A DNA stretch of 64,000 bases from Ceratothoa steindachneri (lineage: Eukaryota; Arthropoda; Malacostraca; Isopoda; Cymothoidae): positions 34,503,726 to 34,567,725 of the forward strand of contig OZ018317.1 of NCBI GenBank assembly GCA_963969495.1, read 5' to 3'. Positions 24,714 through 35,639 of this stretch are shown piece by piece. Each line of letters begins with the position of its first letter. The first letter of the stretch is position 1. Below the pieces are notes generated by a model. The model ran no database searches, was not told the origin of the DNA, and saw only the letters and a list, made by a program, of their open reading frames with translations. A program made the position numbers and the translations under genes.

Positions 24714-26060
24714 TCATGGTGCTTTTTTGAGTGCTCCTTCTTCCAAGTGCATTGTTAGGCGTCGGCTGAGGGTAGTGGTAGACATACCTATATATTGGTA
24801 GTTTGGATGAGGCTTGCAGGCCACATGGGGGCATTCAAATTTATATACCACATTTATAGCCTTTAAGATGGATTCTTTTTCACGGAGATTGTTTTTCATG
24901 AGTAGGTTGCTGACTTTTTTTTGTTTTTTATAATATATTCGTAAAGATAACTTATTGTCTTTTTCTTGGATAGTTTTACTTTATATGATGTTTTCTAGTA
25001 TTTGTTCGTCTGTTTTATAGGCATCCGTCATTTGGTTCTTGTAGTAAAGTGATATTATTTTTTCTTATTTTTCTTTTACCTCTTCTACTTCAAACTTTCA
25101 GTCGAGAATTTTATTCTGTAATTTGTTTATTAGGATTTGTTTAGATCGTCAAAAATTATACCATCAAGTACGTTCCACGTTTGGCAGTTCTTAATAGCTC
25201 TTCTTATGTATGAGCTCATTACCGATTTTGATATTTCTCGGTGCACTCACTTTTGGTGTTAGTGTAACGACCGCACTCTGTTCCGTTTCGATAGACGGAA
25301 GTGATACATTTTCCGTTGCTGTTCTGTTTTACATCTACATCCAGGAAGGGAATGCGGACATTATTTACACTCAACTCGCATGTGAATTTGAGAACGGCAT
25401 GGGATTCTAAGGTTCTTTTGAGTTGTAGTGGTTGTTGTTCGTCCTTAGGTGTAAGGTATATGTCATCAACAAAGCTGGTGTAACTTTTTGGGGGAGGCTC
25501 GTCATTTTTTGTTAAGAGCGTTTCCTCTAGGTTTGCTTATGTAGAAATTCGCAAAAGTAGGGCCCAGTGGGGACCTCATCGCTACTCCATCAATTTATGC
25601 TAAAGTTTGCTATCTTGGCTTCGGAATCGAGCTTTATTAGTACATATACTTAAAAGTTACCTTAATATTTTGGTTTCCAATCGTCGTGGAGGCAATTCGA
25701 TGTTTTCGTAGACGCACTTCAAAATTATTTCGATTGTTTCTTCTATTGACACATTAGTGAAAGACTCTCGACAACCAAGGAAGCTGGTATGCCTCCTGGT
25801 GGGTAACTGAACAATATCAACGAAATCATTGGTCGACTTTATGGAGAATTTTGACGGGATAAATAACGTAATAATTTAATTCAAACATTCGGCGATTTTA
25901 TATGTCGGCATTGGGACTTGAGAGGTTGCCTGGGCGAAGGGGGTTATTTTGCTTATGTGATTTGACATTTTTGTAGATGTATCCAGGTCTATATTCACCT
26001 TTAATTGGAAAGAGTTGGATTTGATTGGGGATACTGTTGTTTTCGGATAGTAGTTTGTTG
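24714..26060 (-). pseudogene. Penelope-like element fragment 2: RT and GIY-YIG
   Basis: On the minus strand: IQLFPIKGEYRPGYIYKNVK near 26010-25950, then the RT active site SYTSFVDDIYLTPKD near 25485-25445 (FVDD, codons at about 25462-25473), then at 24899-24714 the GIY-YIG core VVYKFECPHVAC followed by YIGMSTTTLSRRLTMHL. The order RT then GIY-YIG is diagnostic of the family. Multiple frameshifts and stops make it a pseudogene. No ribozyme-like fold was found at its downstream end, where an L2-like tail abuts. Confidence 0.85.
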
Positions 26061-26399
26061 GCTTTTATTTTTAGTTAGTCCCTTGGGTCTTTTGTAATTC
26101 TTTGGAATTTTGGGGTGTCACTTACTATGTAGTATGTTGTTTAGTTTTTGCATGTATTCCTCTTTATTAAGTAGTATGAAAATGTTGGACTTATCTGCTC
26201 TTCTAATGATGGTATCGTTGTTATCTCAAAATTTTTGAGAGACTCTTTCATATACATGTATATATGTGATTATATACCGAGTATTACAAAAGTCCTGTTA
26301 TACTCGTTACGATGCTCTTAACAAAGGACACAATGATAGTTTTGATGCAGTTAGGCACGTTTTTATTGTTTTAATATAGAAATATGTGTTTATATTTTA

Positions 26400-27335
26400 A
26401 TATTATTTGATTTGGCTGCCCTTGGCGGCAGGTGCCCACTCCAGGCGAGACCTGAAGGCCGCGCACACGTTGCAGACGAAGTTCTTCCTTATGCTGGCCC
26501 ACACACGGTTGGCGGAAGAATTCTGCTCGTCGACGTTAATGTAGCGGACCTTGTAGGCCTTGCCCTCGACAAATGCGCACACGCCTTAGTTGAGGTGATT
26601 GAGGTCGGTTGACTACGGTGGCCAAAGGCCTTTCGACCATAAATTCATGTTCAACCCCGACGATTCTTGTACGGTCCCGTTGAAAGATGTAGTCTGCCTT
26701 CTTTGTGATTTTCTCATCCATGGCAGGAATTTTGTGGCCAAGATGTCCCTGTAATCGTTGGCGATAAGCCTGTAATATGCCGGGAACCACACCAGCGGCA
26801 TCTTCTCGCCATTCGAACTACGATACTGAGCATAATCATGGAGTCCGGGTGCTTGGTTGTGGACACGTAACGGACCTCGGAGATGTCCTGGCCAAAGCTT
26901 TGTTGGTGACCAGATCGAGTTATAAGGTTTTTTCATCAGAAAATAATGAAATTCTTTGAAAAGGCGAAGACAGAGCTCCCGACGTTATTTTCGCATACAA
27001 TAGGTGAGCAGAGGCTTTTTCACGTATCTCAAACTCTTGCCGTCCTCCTCCTTGACGGCTCTGGTCACCGTGGCCACCGAGATCTTATTCATCTTAGCGA
27101 GTGCAGACATTTTGAGCTTCGGATCAATTTCGAAGGCCTTTTTCCCAGACAAACTGTTGACAACTTGAGGTATGCTTACACGAGATCAATCTTTGAGGTC
27201 TTCCACGTTCTTTATCCTCTCCGCAACTCTGTGGATGGTTTTACGGCTGACGTTGAGCCGCTTGGCGATGTCGGATTTGATGTGGCCCACGCGCAGGAGA
27301 GCAGAGATTTCGAGGTCTTTTCACTTCCATCTTAA
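26400..27335 (-). pseudogene. Tc1/mariner-type transposase relic
   Basis: On the minus strand 27320-27190 reads ISALLRVGHIKSDIAKRLNV followed by SRKTIHRVAERIKNV, a clear helix-turn-helix. 26936-26536 reads PLVWFPAYYRL, KADYIFQRD and RPQSPQLRR, corresponding to FQQDGAPAHTS and PPSSPDLNP blocks of the superfamily with catalytic positions lost. The end at about 26480-26405 reads NVCAAFRSRLEWAPAAKGSQ, the usual C-terminus. Coding sequence is richer in GC than its flanks. No terminal repeats found. Confidence 0.75.
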
Positions 27336-27609
27336 CACATCTACACACAATGGAAAAGTACAACTCTAAGTTTGTTTGACGGAACCTTTTCTATACCACA
27401 CGTAAACCTCTCGAAAGATAAAGAAACCGAGTGTCGAGGCGGTATTGATGTAGAGTTTTCATTCATGTTGCCTCCTTTAGCTGTGATGTAGTTAATTGTT
27501 GGTCGTGGCAGGAAAGAATGAAGTTCATTTTCTTTCTTTGGTCCATCTATAATTCCGTCTTTGTGTGGCCTACTATCCTTTTCCTTGCGTTTAGATCTCT
27601 GTGGTTAAG

Positions 27610-27870
27610 TAAACATGTTATGGATGGGTAAATAATGTTGGCGAGGTGGTTGGTAGCCGATGCCCATTTCTATGTTACCTAGCAAGCCCCTTGGTACTAG
27701 TAACAGGAAATATTTGTCCATAGGTTTCTCTGGCATGAACTACAGATCTTTATTGACTGCTATCATAGCACCGTCATATCTCTTTGCAGTAATGTTCCTT
27801 TGGAGAACGCTATACCCATATATCCTCTGTCTGTCTTCGTCTTTGCTTCCCTGCAGGATCTCCTACAATG
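27610..27870 (-). pseudogene. LINE endonuclease scrap
   Basis: The minus strand reads RYDGAMIAVNKDL, stop, FMPEKPMDKYFLLLVPRGLL, then GNIEMGIGYQPPRQHYLPIH. The spacing and the YQPPR block match the EEP endonuclease of LINE D (its LPINNFMNIF region). Probably a fragment of a related LINE. Short and uncertain. Confidence 0.4.
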
Positions 27871-28018
27871 GCGAAGCCTACACTGCCTACATGACGTCGG
27901 AGCCAAGTTTCTAAAAGGTACGGGCGACATTGTCTGTAGTGTTATGCCTCAAACGAATAAAACTGACGTTCAAGCAGAAGGTGCTGAAAATTTCTGAAAA
28001 TATGATAGGAAAACTAAT
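27871..28018. other. Short unassigned stretch
   Basis: No supported feature between the endonuclease scrap and the RNase H-like segment. Confidence 0.4.
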
Positions 28019-28291
28019 TCAAAATTTATCCAGGAGACCGACTGGAACTGTAACTTTAGATCTTCTTTTAGTTATAAATTGCTGGTAAATTATTACTGAG
28101 GATTCTACACATAAATAAGAGGCATATGGAGAGTAATAACAGAACAGATTCAAAAGGAAAATGTTCTTTGTAAAGAAAAAATTAGGGAGCGCCCAGGCGC
28201 ACCTTCTCCATTTCGAACCCAAGCCCGTAGGAGAAGCGTCGAAGAACGCTAATTTCAATTTTGTTACCGCCCAGCCTCTCCCAAGGGGCAT
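28019..28291 (-). pseudogene. RNase H-like segment of a retroelement
   Basis: Open 90-codon frame with KLKLAFFDASPTGLGSK, resembling the first strand and catalytic Asp of the RNase H domains that follow RT in LTR, DIRS or pararetrovirus-type elements. It lies downstream of the RT on the same strand, in the expected order. The rest of the domain is not recognisable. Confidence 0.4.
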
Positions 28292-28549
28292 GTCTGGAGT
28301 AAAGATTAGACACTAGAGGGATCACACCTTTACATTATACCCTTTAAAAAGAAGTTATTGTAGAACAATTGTAGCCAACAGAACGGGATTTTCACAGTTG
28401 GCATTATGGAATTTAGGGAAGCCTGCTAATCGTAACCAGAATATACTTTTCATTCTAGTAATTGACAAGGTTTTAGTGTCGTAAGGGCTGAAGATAATTA
28501 ATCCTTAAACAACCTGGTAAGCTTTACAAAAGCTGTAATTCAAAGGGGG

Positions 28550-29190
28550 TTATTTGAGACCTATCTAAATTAATTAGGAGCGAAGAATCTCTATGTAAAA
28601 TCCCATATAAGAAATTTAAAAGGTCGTCCATACGACCAATTATCAGGAAGTCATCTAAGTATACAAATGGTCTAAGATCGTGATTTTCCCACGTTATTCC
28701 ATATGTTGAATATGATATTACATATGGTGAACATGATACTTTGCAGGGTAAAGCCGTTGGGTAAATTTTTGACTGGTATTTGTCATCCTTTGTTTAAATA
28801 CCCCAAAATTGTTCTACTAGAAGTAAGTAGGTTTAAATGATAGAATCCATTTCTTAAATCAAGTTTAGTTGCATAGTCAAGTAGTTCTAGTTTGTTAAAG
28901 ACATTGTTAATGTTAAGGAGAGAGCATCTTGAATTTCTCTGTTACGTTACTCATCTCGTCGATAGCTCTGACCACTGGGAGCTTTTTACCCACGTAAAAG
29001 AGCTTATGGGGATACCTAATAGTGTTTCTCTGTTCTATGATATCTACTTTAGGGAGTTCCTAAATTATTTTTAGCAAATTTATTACTTGTTTCGCTGTAA
29101 ATGGTAGTAACCATTGGGGAAAATATTTGGGATTAACTAAAGATAGTCCTTCCTCACTTAGACAAAGAGAAGGGATAAACTTTACTTGGT
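28550..29190 (-). pseudogene. Reverse transcriptase of an LTR/DIRS-type or other retroelement
   Basis: On the minus strand, with frameshifts: NPKYFPQWLLPFTAKQVINL, then HKLFYVGKKLPVVRAIDEMS, then LLDYATKLDLRNGFYHL, a degenerate LPNGFTLQ block, and the catalytic HDLRPFVYLDDFLIIGR near 28690-28630. YLDD with a following RNase H-like piece points away from LINEs and Penelope. I could not place it in Ty3, BEL, DIRS or a viral-like group. Confidence 0.6.
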
Positions 29191-29768
29191 TAATTGGGAG
29201 AGATGACCTTTACTTGGTGTAAAATGAAAGGTATACAAGGTTTTGACATCGTCATTTTAAAGTAATCAGAATAAGCATAAACTAAGAGTTAAACGCATGC
29301 GAGGGTGTAATAGAGAAATGTTAAACTGTTACCTATAAGTATTTATGTGGCTTTGAAAGCATAAATACAAGGTTTTTCAAGGATTTTTGCGATACGATTG
29401 CAGGCCAATACGATTTAAAGTTATTAAAATTTAATTTATAAAGTTCTACAAAGTTTACAATTTTAAATCGTTTTAAAATAACAAATATGTTTCTACATAA
29501 GTTTTTTAACGGTTATTTTTTTATATTATCTTTGGGGGAAATTAGCTTTACTAGTGTAACGTTGGGAGGGATGATCTTTACTTGGTAAAATGGGAGGGAC
29601 TATCTTTACTTAATCCATTATTTCTACCCTCCTTCTTTAGCAACCCTTAATGAGATTGCTTCTTCCTCGAACATAGGTTACCCGAGTTTGTGTTTCCTAA
29701 TGTTAGTTTGTTGAAATAATCCGTAATTTTTGCCTGGCGAGTGACGAGTGGGTGGATTACGGGTGATA
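29191..29768. other. Spacer in the retroelement
   Basis: Very AT-rich. It contains short direct repeats with GGGA(G)GGA and ATCTTTACTTGGT (29199-29222, and 29565-29615), possibly a degraded array. No coding motif. Confidence 0.4.
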
Positions 29769-30600
29769 TCACGTTATCGCCATTGTTATTATTTCGTCAT
29801 TGTAATTAATTCTGTTATTTCTTAGGTTCAAGAAATCATGAGGCCTATTTATTAAGTCTGAGATTTCATAAGACCACACTATCCCGACCTTCACGGTCGC
29901 TATCACTATATTTAATTGAAGGATGTCACACTGGTTCCTATTCACATAGACTCCATTAGGGTTATCTTCCGGCCCATGTTGTGCTATGTTGAGAAGCACA
30001 AGTTCTCTAGCAGCATTCTTGAAAAAGGTTTGTAAAGTAAGCAGTAAAGGATCGTTAGTGATATTAAGATGATTTTGTTGAGGAATCACTTCGTTATTCA
30101 CTATTATGATAGCATGGCTTTCTAAATTAATGTCTATGACCTCGCTTATAAGGGCCTTAGGAGGAGCAATGTTAATATCAGGGAGTTTTAATCTAACACT
30201 TAATATATTGAACTGAACACATTGTGATTTATCCCTTAATGGAGAGATAGGAACATTTATGGGTATGGAAAAATCTCTAATGACACTTTGAAGGTTATCT
30301 TGTAATCCATTTTGGTGTAATATGTCTTTTGTTGAGTTGTTTACTTGCAATGTGAACGAGGCTGAGATAGTGGAGAAGTCCGTGCTTGGTATAGAAAAGA
30401 AGTCGCTGTGTCCTTCTGAGGAGGTGAAGTTGAATGTTTGATGCTATCCTGCAGCTCTCTGAAGAAGTGTCTTTAACTGCAGTTCCCAACTGGTCCCACT
30501 TAGCTGGGCCCTGATAACGTGGGCGAGTTCTAGGATTGCGCCTCTTGAACTCATTGCAGGACCATAGCTTGTGATTGTAGGTCACCTTGAAATGTGGCAA
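29769..30600 (-). pseudogene. Possible gag-like ORF upstream of the RT
   Basis: 30350-29769 is open for 193 codons and is continued upstream, in other frames, to about 30600 (GAILELAHVIRAQLSGTSWE, then FTSSEGHSDFFSIPSTDF). It is hydrophilic, rich in Asn and Ile, without Cys-His knuckles or other motifs I recognise. Its position, upstream of RT on the same strand, suggests a structural (gag-like) protein. That is inference from order alone. Confidence 0.35.
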
Positions 30601-31193
30601 GTCATGATTGCTCGCTCTCTCTTGTCACGGATTGTCAGTCCCCAAATGTAACTCAGCACGATGTACTTAGTGGGAAACTAATTAATTTGTGGAACCTCGC
30701 GGTGGCGGCTCCATCAAAGGGGGCCTTCAGTGGCCTTGGGACAGAAGATGAAGGTCCTGGCAGGACCTGAGGTATGATGGGAAATCTTTGTGGTGATCTA
30801 GGTGCCGAGGTGGTCGCTGCCTGGGTCCCGAGTTGCTGGACCGCCGGTGAATCTGTGATTTTCTCGTTTATATCTCCCTCCTCGATATCTGAAACTAATT
30901 GTAGTCCAGGGAAATTATAACGTGCACTGCTTTCTGTTGATTGTCCCTCTTATGTTTCTCGTGATGTATTGTTTGAATATTCAGTAGTAATACAGTTATC
31001 AGTCGTGACAAAGGTGTTTTCGTAGTACTGACATTTTTGTTCTGGCTATCCTCAAAGATTCCATGTGAGACTTTCCGTTTGAAAAGATTGTTCCTATTTT
31101 GATGAATGCTTTTAGTAGCCACCTCCTCGATGTTATTATCTGTATTCTTCGTTCCTTTCTATTCAGTGTGAAATCCTTGAACTTTTAGGGTGG

Positions 31194-31196
<3 letters not shown>
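30601..31196. other. No recognised feature
   Basis: Could include the 5' part of the minus-strand retroelement; no motif seen. Confidence 0.4.
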
Positions 31197-31256
<60 letters not shown>

Positions 31257-31319
31257 TATTAGTGAAGTAACTCAATGGTGAGTTATGCTATATGATAGTG
31301 AAACCACTATATAGGAGCC

Positions 31320-31385
31320 TAAAGTTTAATTTACGAGACTACTTTCGGTATGTAGTTTATCATACCCTCTTCAGTCGTATACTGA
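31320..31385 (-). ncRNA. Hammerhead ribozyme, left arm of Penelope-like element 3
   Basis: On the minus strand: CUGAAGA (31374-31368), stem II GGUAUG/CAUACC with an 8-nt loop, GAAA (31346-31343), a very short stem III, and the cleavage triplet GUC (31339-31337). Stem I pairs UACGA with UCGUA (31336-31332). One extra G precedes stem II, and the second stem III pair is lost (GAAAG instead of GAAAC). Short stem III type I hammerheads are known from Penelope-like elements. Confidence 0.75.
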
Positions 31386-31689
31386 GAATGCAATTGTTAC
31401 AAAAGTCTATCAAAGCGTACAAATCACTAAAAAACACAAAGAAATACAAAATGGAGGGAAAAGGTCATTAACCTTTTTATGGAACATTTCTAAGTATTTT
31501 GCTCCCTCCTGTGATTTCCCATCATAATTTTATATGGTATAGGTATGTATATGATGTTATATCAATTTGTCCTATAAATAGTTTAACTTACGAGTATTTA
31601 ACAATTTCCTTGAAAATCTTAACGACCTCCATACCACTATAAATTTTAAAGTAGAGTAGGAAAAAGATAATTGTATATTCTTTCTTGAT

Positions 31690-32465
31690 GTAAAACTTTT
31701 TAAGAGTCATTGACAAAATTAGTTTCACTGTGTACCGAAAACCAACCCATTCTAACTCATATATCCATTTCTTTTCTCATCATGATATTAACATTAAGCG
31801 AGCCGTTGCATTAGGTATGTTTTTCAGAGCATTTAAGATATGTAACCCTTGCTTTCCAGAAGACGAGATTACATATATAACCTGCAGTTTCATTCCCCTC
31901 CCCGTGATCAATGTAAGTTTATCTAAAGCAAAATCTACTCATTACTGTCCCAAGGATCACAACAAATTTAGTAATACGAAGTGTCTATTATTCCTCCCTT
32001 TTTATTCACTCCTCAAGGAGTGAACAAAGTTATTTCCCCTGGCCTAACCACATTTAAATACCCTTTTACTATCCTTAAATATTTCCCTTCCACCAAGCCC
32101 GTGTATTAGCCAAATGAAGCAGGTGTATATTTAATCCCGTGTGGCTCTACAAACTGTACCTCATTCTACATAGAAGAGACCGGAAGAACATTAACAAAAC
32201 GAATTTATGAACATAAAGGTGATGTCAGACGAGGCAGTACCACATGCAGTATTTTTAATCATATTAGTAACTTCAACCACCAAATTGACTATTCAAAGGC
32301 ACAAATCATACATAATTGTAAAGATTTCCGTAAAAGAAAAATAGTAGAATGTATATTAATAGGAGAAATTCCCAATTTTAATTTGTCAGATAGGCAATTG
32401 AAATGCAGCTTCCATTCCCATAACCTCATCGTAAGCAGCTTAGTCAACGGTCTTAGACTCACATC
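31690..32465 (+). pseudogene. Penelope-like element 3 coding remnant: RT end and GIY-YIG
   Basis: About 31728-31850 reads VYRKPTHSNSYIHFFSHHDI then NIKRAVALGMFFRAFKIC, the conserved block after the RT core. 32107-32250 reads GVYLIPCGSTNCTSFYIEE then TGRTLTKRIYEHKGDV, a GIY-YIG domain in which GIY is GVY and YIG is YIE. The RT catalytic motif is missing (5' truncated). Several stops occur between the parts. Confidence 0.85.
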
Positions 32466-32564
32466 CCCTTATTAATGACCTTTTTTCCCCGTTTTGTGTT
32501 TCTTTGTGTTTTGTGGGGTCTTTTGTTCTGATTTGTACACTATTTATAGACTTTTCTAACAATC

Positions 32565-32632
32565 GCATTCTCAGTATACGACTGAAGAGGGTATGATAAA
32601 CTACATACCGAAACTAGCCTCGTAAATTAAAC
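32565..32632 (+). ncRNA. Hammerhead ribozyme, right arm of Penelope-like element 3
   Basis: CUGAAGA (32582-32588), stem II GGUAUG/CAUACC, GAAAC (32610-32614), loop UA, then GCC (32617-32619) where the consensus has GUC. Stem I pairs UACGA (32577-32581) with UCGUA (32620-32624). The U-to-C change in the cleavage triplet breaks the pair next to the site, so this copy is probably inactive or weak. The GAAAC here and the GUC of the left arm together match the expected ancestral core. Confidence 0.7.
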
Positions 32633-32659
32633 TTTTGGCTCCTATACAGTGGTTCTACT

Positions 32660-32720
<61 letters not shown>

Positions 32721-32721
<1 letters not shown>

Positions 32722-33415
32722 TTTAAAAGGTTGTTTTTATTTGCTGGAAGTTCCCGTGGCTAAGGCATTATTAATATACCCGATACCCATTTAGACAATT
32801 TAGCTTGTGGTTTGTTCTCATTTTGAAAGTATTAAGTCCTTCTGGACTGATTAATTCTAAGCTAGGGATTATTAGATAAAGTGATAGGAGTATGTAGTTA
32901 GTGGTCAGCTTAGAGTTATGTGACTTTACGTGAACAGAGAATTTGGAGTTAGTGCTTAAGTGTGAGTAGGGGTGATCTTAAGTAGATATTCTTGATCCTC
33001 AAACTGGAATTAAAAAAATTGGTTTGTAATACTTCCAATCGATGGCGAGTAGTGCCTCGTCATTATCTTTCCGACAATTTTAGGGAGTTATTGGCTGCGC
33101 TAATCTCCATTTAAATCATTACTACCTAGTAGGATTTAGGATCCAAGGGGGATCTGTATGAACGTGGGAAACACGAAGGTGTATAGAACCCTAGGTCTAT
33201 CGAAGATTAATACGAATTTTCTAATTCTCGAACCGGGAACCAAGGTTGGGATCTGTGGAGGACGAGGTTCTTTACCCGCGGTTATTAACCTTTTTTGAGT
33301 CACGGACCCCTTTGATAATGTCTAGAAGCATGGGTCATCTCCCTACAAAACTTCACATAGACAGAACATTTTATTTGAAAATGGCTCAGGGGTCAAGGCT
33401 GAGATTTTTTAAACT
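32721..33415. other. No recognised feature
   Basis: AT-rich, nothing supported. Confidence 0.5.
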
Positions 33416-33528
33416 CTAGCCACCCTGTAGGGAACGATACTAAACACCTTGTAGGAGAAGAATCTAGGCACTCTGTAGGAGAATAATCTAGCTACCCTGT
33501 AGAGAAAGAGACTAAACACCCTGTATGG
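33416..33528. repeat. 24-bp minisatellite
   Basis: About 4.7 units of 24 bp (CTAGCCACCCTGTAGGGAAC and variants such as CTAGGCACTCTGTAGGAGAA). Confidence 0.85.
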
Positions 33529-34977
33529 CAATGTCAAGCCAGCCGGTCGGGCGAGAGAAAAAGGTGATGTAGAGTCGTCACATCATTCCCAACTGGATAT
33601 GGCACGACCACTATCCTGGTGTGGGACCACCCCCACCTGGCTGCAATTCCGGTGGGGGTTAAACTACAATTGAGTCCCAACTTCCTAAATATCGCATGGT
33701 CCACTACCACAGACGGGCGGGGGGCGGCTATAATATTCTCACAGCATACAACGGCCTCTCTCCACTCAAACCTGGTCCCCTTAGGACAGCTTTACAGAAG
33801 GTGAGACCAGATTTAATCGTGCTAACGTTGGTGAAGTGCTACAGCACCGCCTGTAGGATCGAAGGCTTTCCTGTATCTCCTAAGGGAGGGAGAAGGGGTC
33901 ATCTGCTCCTGGGGAGCTAAAAACAACAATAACAACGACAACAACATTTTCTTTGAAAAGAATTATGTTTCAAACTCTAAAACACGCAAAACTTAAAGGT
34001 CATTCCATGAACAAAATAAAACAAGTCCAATTTGCGCAAATTAAATAAAAGTAAACTGTAATTATGGCCCCAAAAGGTCTTTGTCTTTCGACGTGGTTCT
34101 CAACCTTCACGGAACTCAGGTTAAGAATTCCCAGTCGATACGATTATGACGTGGTCCTTTGATTCGGGACCACCCGGCTTACTAGAAAATTTCAAGTATT
34201 AATCGCACTTTGAATTATTTACTTAATCGCTTTCTCTTCGAATTAACTTTATCCAATTAATTTAAAATTAAATTTTCTATGATTTATGATTGAAAAACGA
34301 GCCATTAACGCATTTTCCCAAATTGGAATAACGTACAGTTTGGCTTCACTCGCCATAAATAAAGAGTATTTCCTCGAAATATGGCAAAAAAGTCGAGCGA
34401 AATGGCACCTTGATGGCATCAAAAATAACTACTGTTTCGTTAGTCATTAAACATTTTTTTTAATGAAAACCTTATTAATATTTTTCGCCTTCATTTTTTG
34501 TAAATTATGGCAACAAAAAGTTGACTAGTGATTTATATACCATCTTAAATTGAGTTTTCTATAGGTAATTACATTTGCATTTTAATAAAGGTAAATTAAA
34601 TGGTCTATGAATGAACAATAAAATATTAATTCAGGTAAATCAAATAGATGCTATAAATAATGGTAATAGGAGCATATGAATTTCAATTTGATGGTATATT
34701 TCATCTTACCAAGTTTATTAAGAAATATTGTGATAAATAGGCCCCAATTATATTTTTTGTCATCTATTAATTTTCATTTTCATGCTCCCATCAGAAGTCA
34801 CTTTTTTATTAAAGGCCACTCCCACCAAAGGCATAGTAACCGAAATTAAAAAACACCAACAGCCTATTTATAGGCTACATTAAAAGCAATCTAGCAAGCA
34901 CAGTTTCATTTGGGCAGTGGTCTTTGGAGATACGAACGGAACGTTTACTTGGGGAAAATGTGTTGCTATTGGTATTA
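33529..34977. other. No recognised feature
   Basis: 33540-33915 is less AT-rich than its flanks and may be an old repeat; the rest is AT-rich. No motif seen in the short open frames. Confidence 0.4.
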
Positions 34978-35466
34978 GTCCCGTTAGCTCAGTCGGTAGA
35001 GCAATGGTCTAGATCAGGGGTCTCCAAACTACGGCGGGCCGAGGGCCGGATCCGGCCCGCGAGCTAAGTTCATCCGTCCCGCCGCTGCAGTATGGATGGG
35101 CAAATATTGATGATATCTTAAAAGCTAAACGCCATTTTCACAAATCTCACTAATCTTTTTTGCTGCTTAGTTTGTGAGACTCGGATATGTGCGCCCTGGG
35201 TGTGATAATACTATCTTATTGCTAACGACGCCTTCTTTGGTAACTTTTTGGTAAATAAATATGTTTGTTGTCTTTATTTTTTGTGTATTGGTAAGTAAAT
35301 ATGTTGGTTGTCTTTATTTTTTGTGTATTCAATATATTGTATTGAACAAAATGGTTATGCGGTTCGCGCTCGTCATCCTCTCAGTTATCTGAGCCACTGT
35401 GAAAAATGTTTGGTGACCCATGGTCTAGATAAACAGAGGTCTGGGGTTCGATGCCTTGCCGGAGCG
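34978..35466 (+). tRNA. tRNA-like sequence (pseudo-tRNA or SINE head) split by a hAT MITE
   Basis: 34978-35014 has a 7-nt acceptor strand, then TAGCTCAGTCGGTAGAGCA (A box and D arm). 35431-35466 has the rest of the anticodon arm, GGTTCGATGCC (B box and T arm) and a 3' acceptor strand that pairs 5 of 7. Without the 408-bp insert and its 8-bp duplication the sequence is exactly 73 nt. The anticodon stem pairs poorly and the anticodon is not readable with certainty, so a tRNA-derived SINE or a pseudogene is more likely than a working tRNA. Confidence 0.6.
35015..35422. mobile_element. hAT-type MITE with perfect 8-bp target duplication
   Basis: 408 bp. Left end CAGGGGTCTCCAAACTA; right end, read inward, CATGGGTCACCAAAC. 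The 8-mer GTCTAGAT flanks both sides (35007-35014 and 35423-35430). The left interior CGGATCCGGCCCGC is a motif common to non-autonomous hAT elements. No transposase. Confidence 0.9.
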
Positions 35467-35639
35467 ACGCATTTTTTTTCTCGTGACTTTTTTCGTCTCA
35501 TCTCCTGTAAGATCTTTCTTTGCTTTCCTGTTTCTGTGTAACCTTTGCCTCGCATTTCCTTTATCAGGTGGAATAAGTCAGAATGTGGTAGATGCTTGCT
35601 AATTTGCACACCAACCTATTAGAAGTACTCGTATATTAT

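Larger units (their letters stand above)
31197..32720 (+). mobile_element. Penelope-like element 3 between inverted arms and TA tracts
   Basis: TA tracts at 31197-31255 and 32665-32720 enclose an element whose terminal arms (about 31289-31405 and 32545-32668) are inverted repeats of each other. The outer boundary reads TATATGATAGT on both sides. The interior has Penelope-type RT-end and GIY-YIG coding in the plus orientation. Each arm contains a hammerhead fold. Inverted terminal copies are a known habit of Penelope-like elements. Confidence 0.85.
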
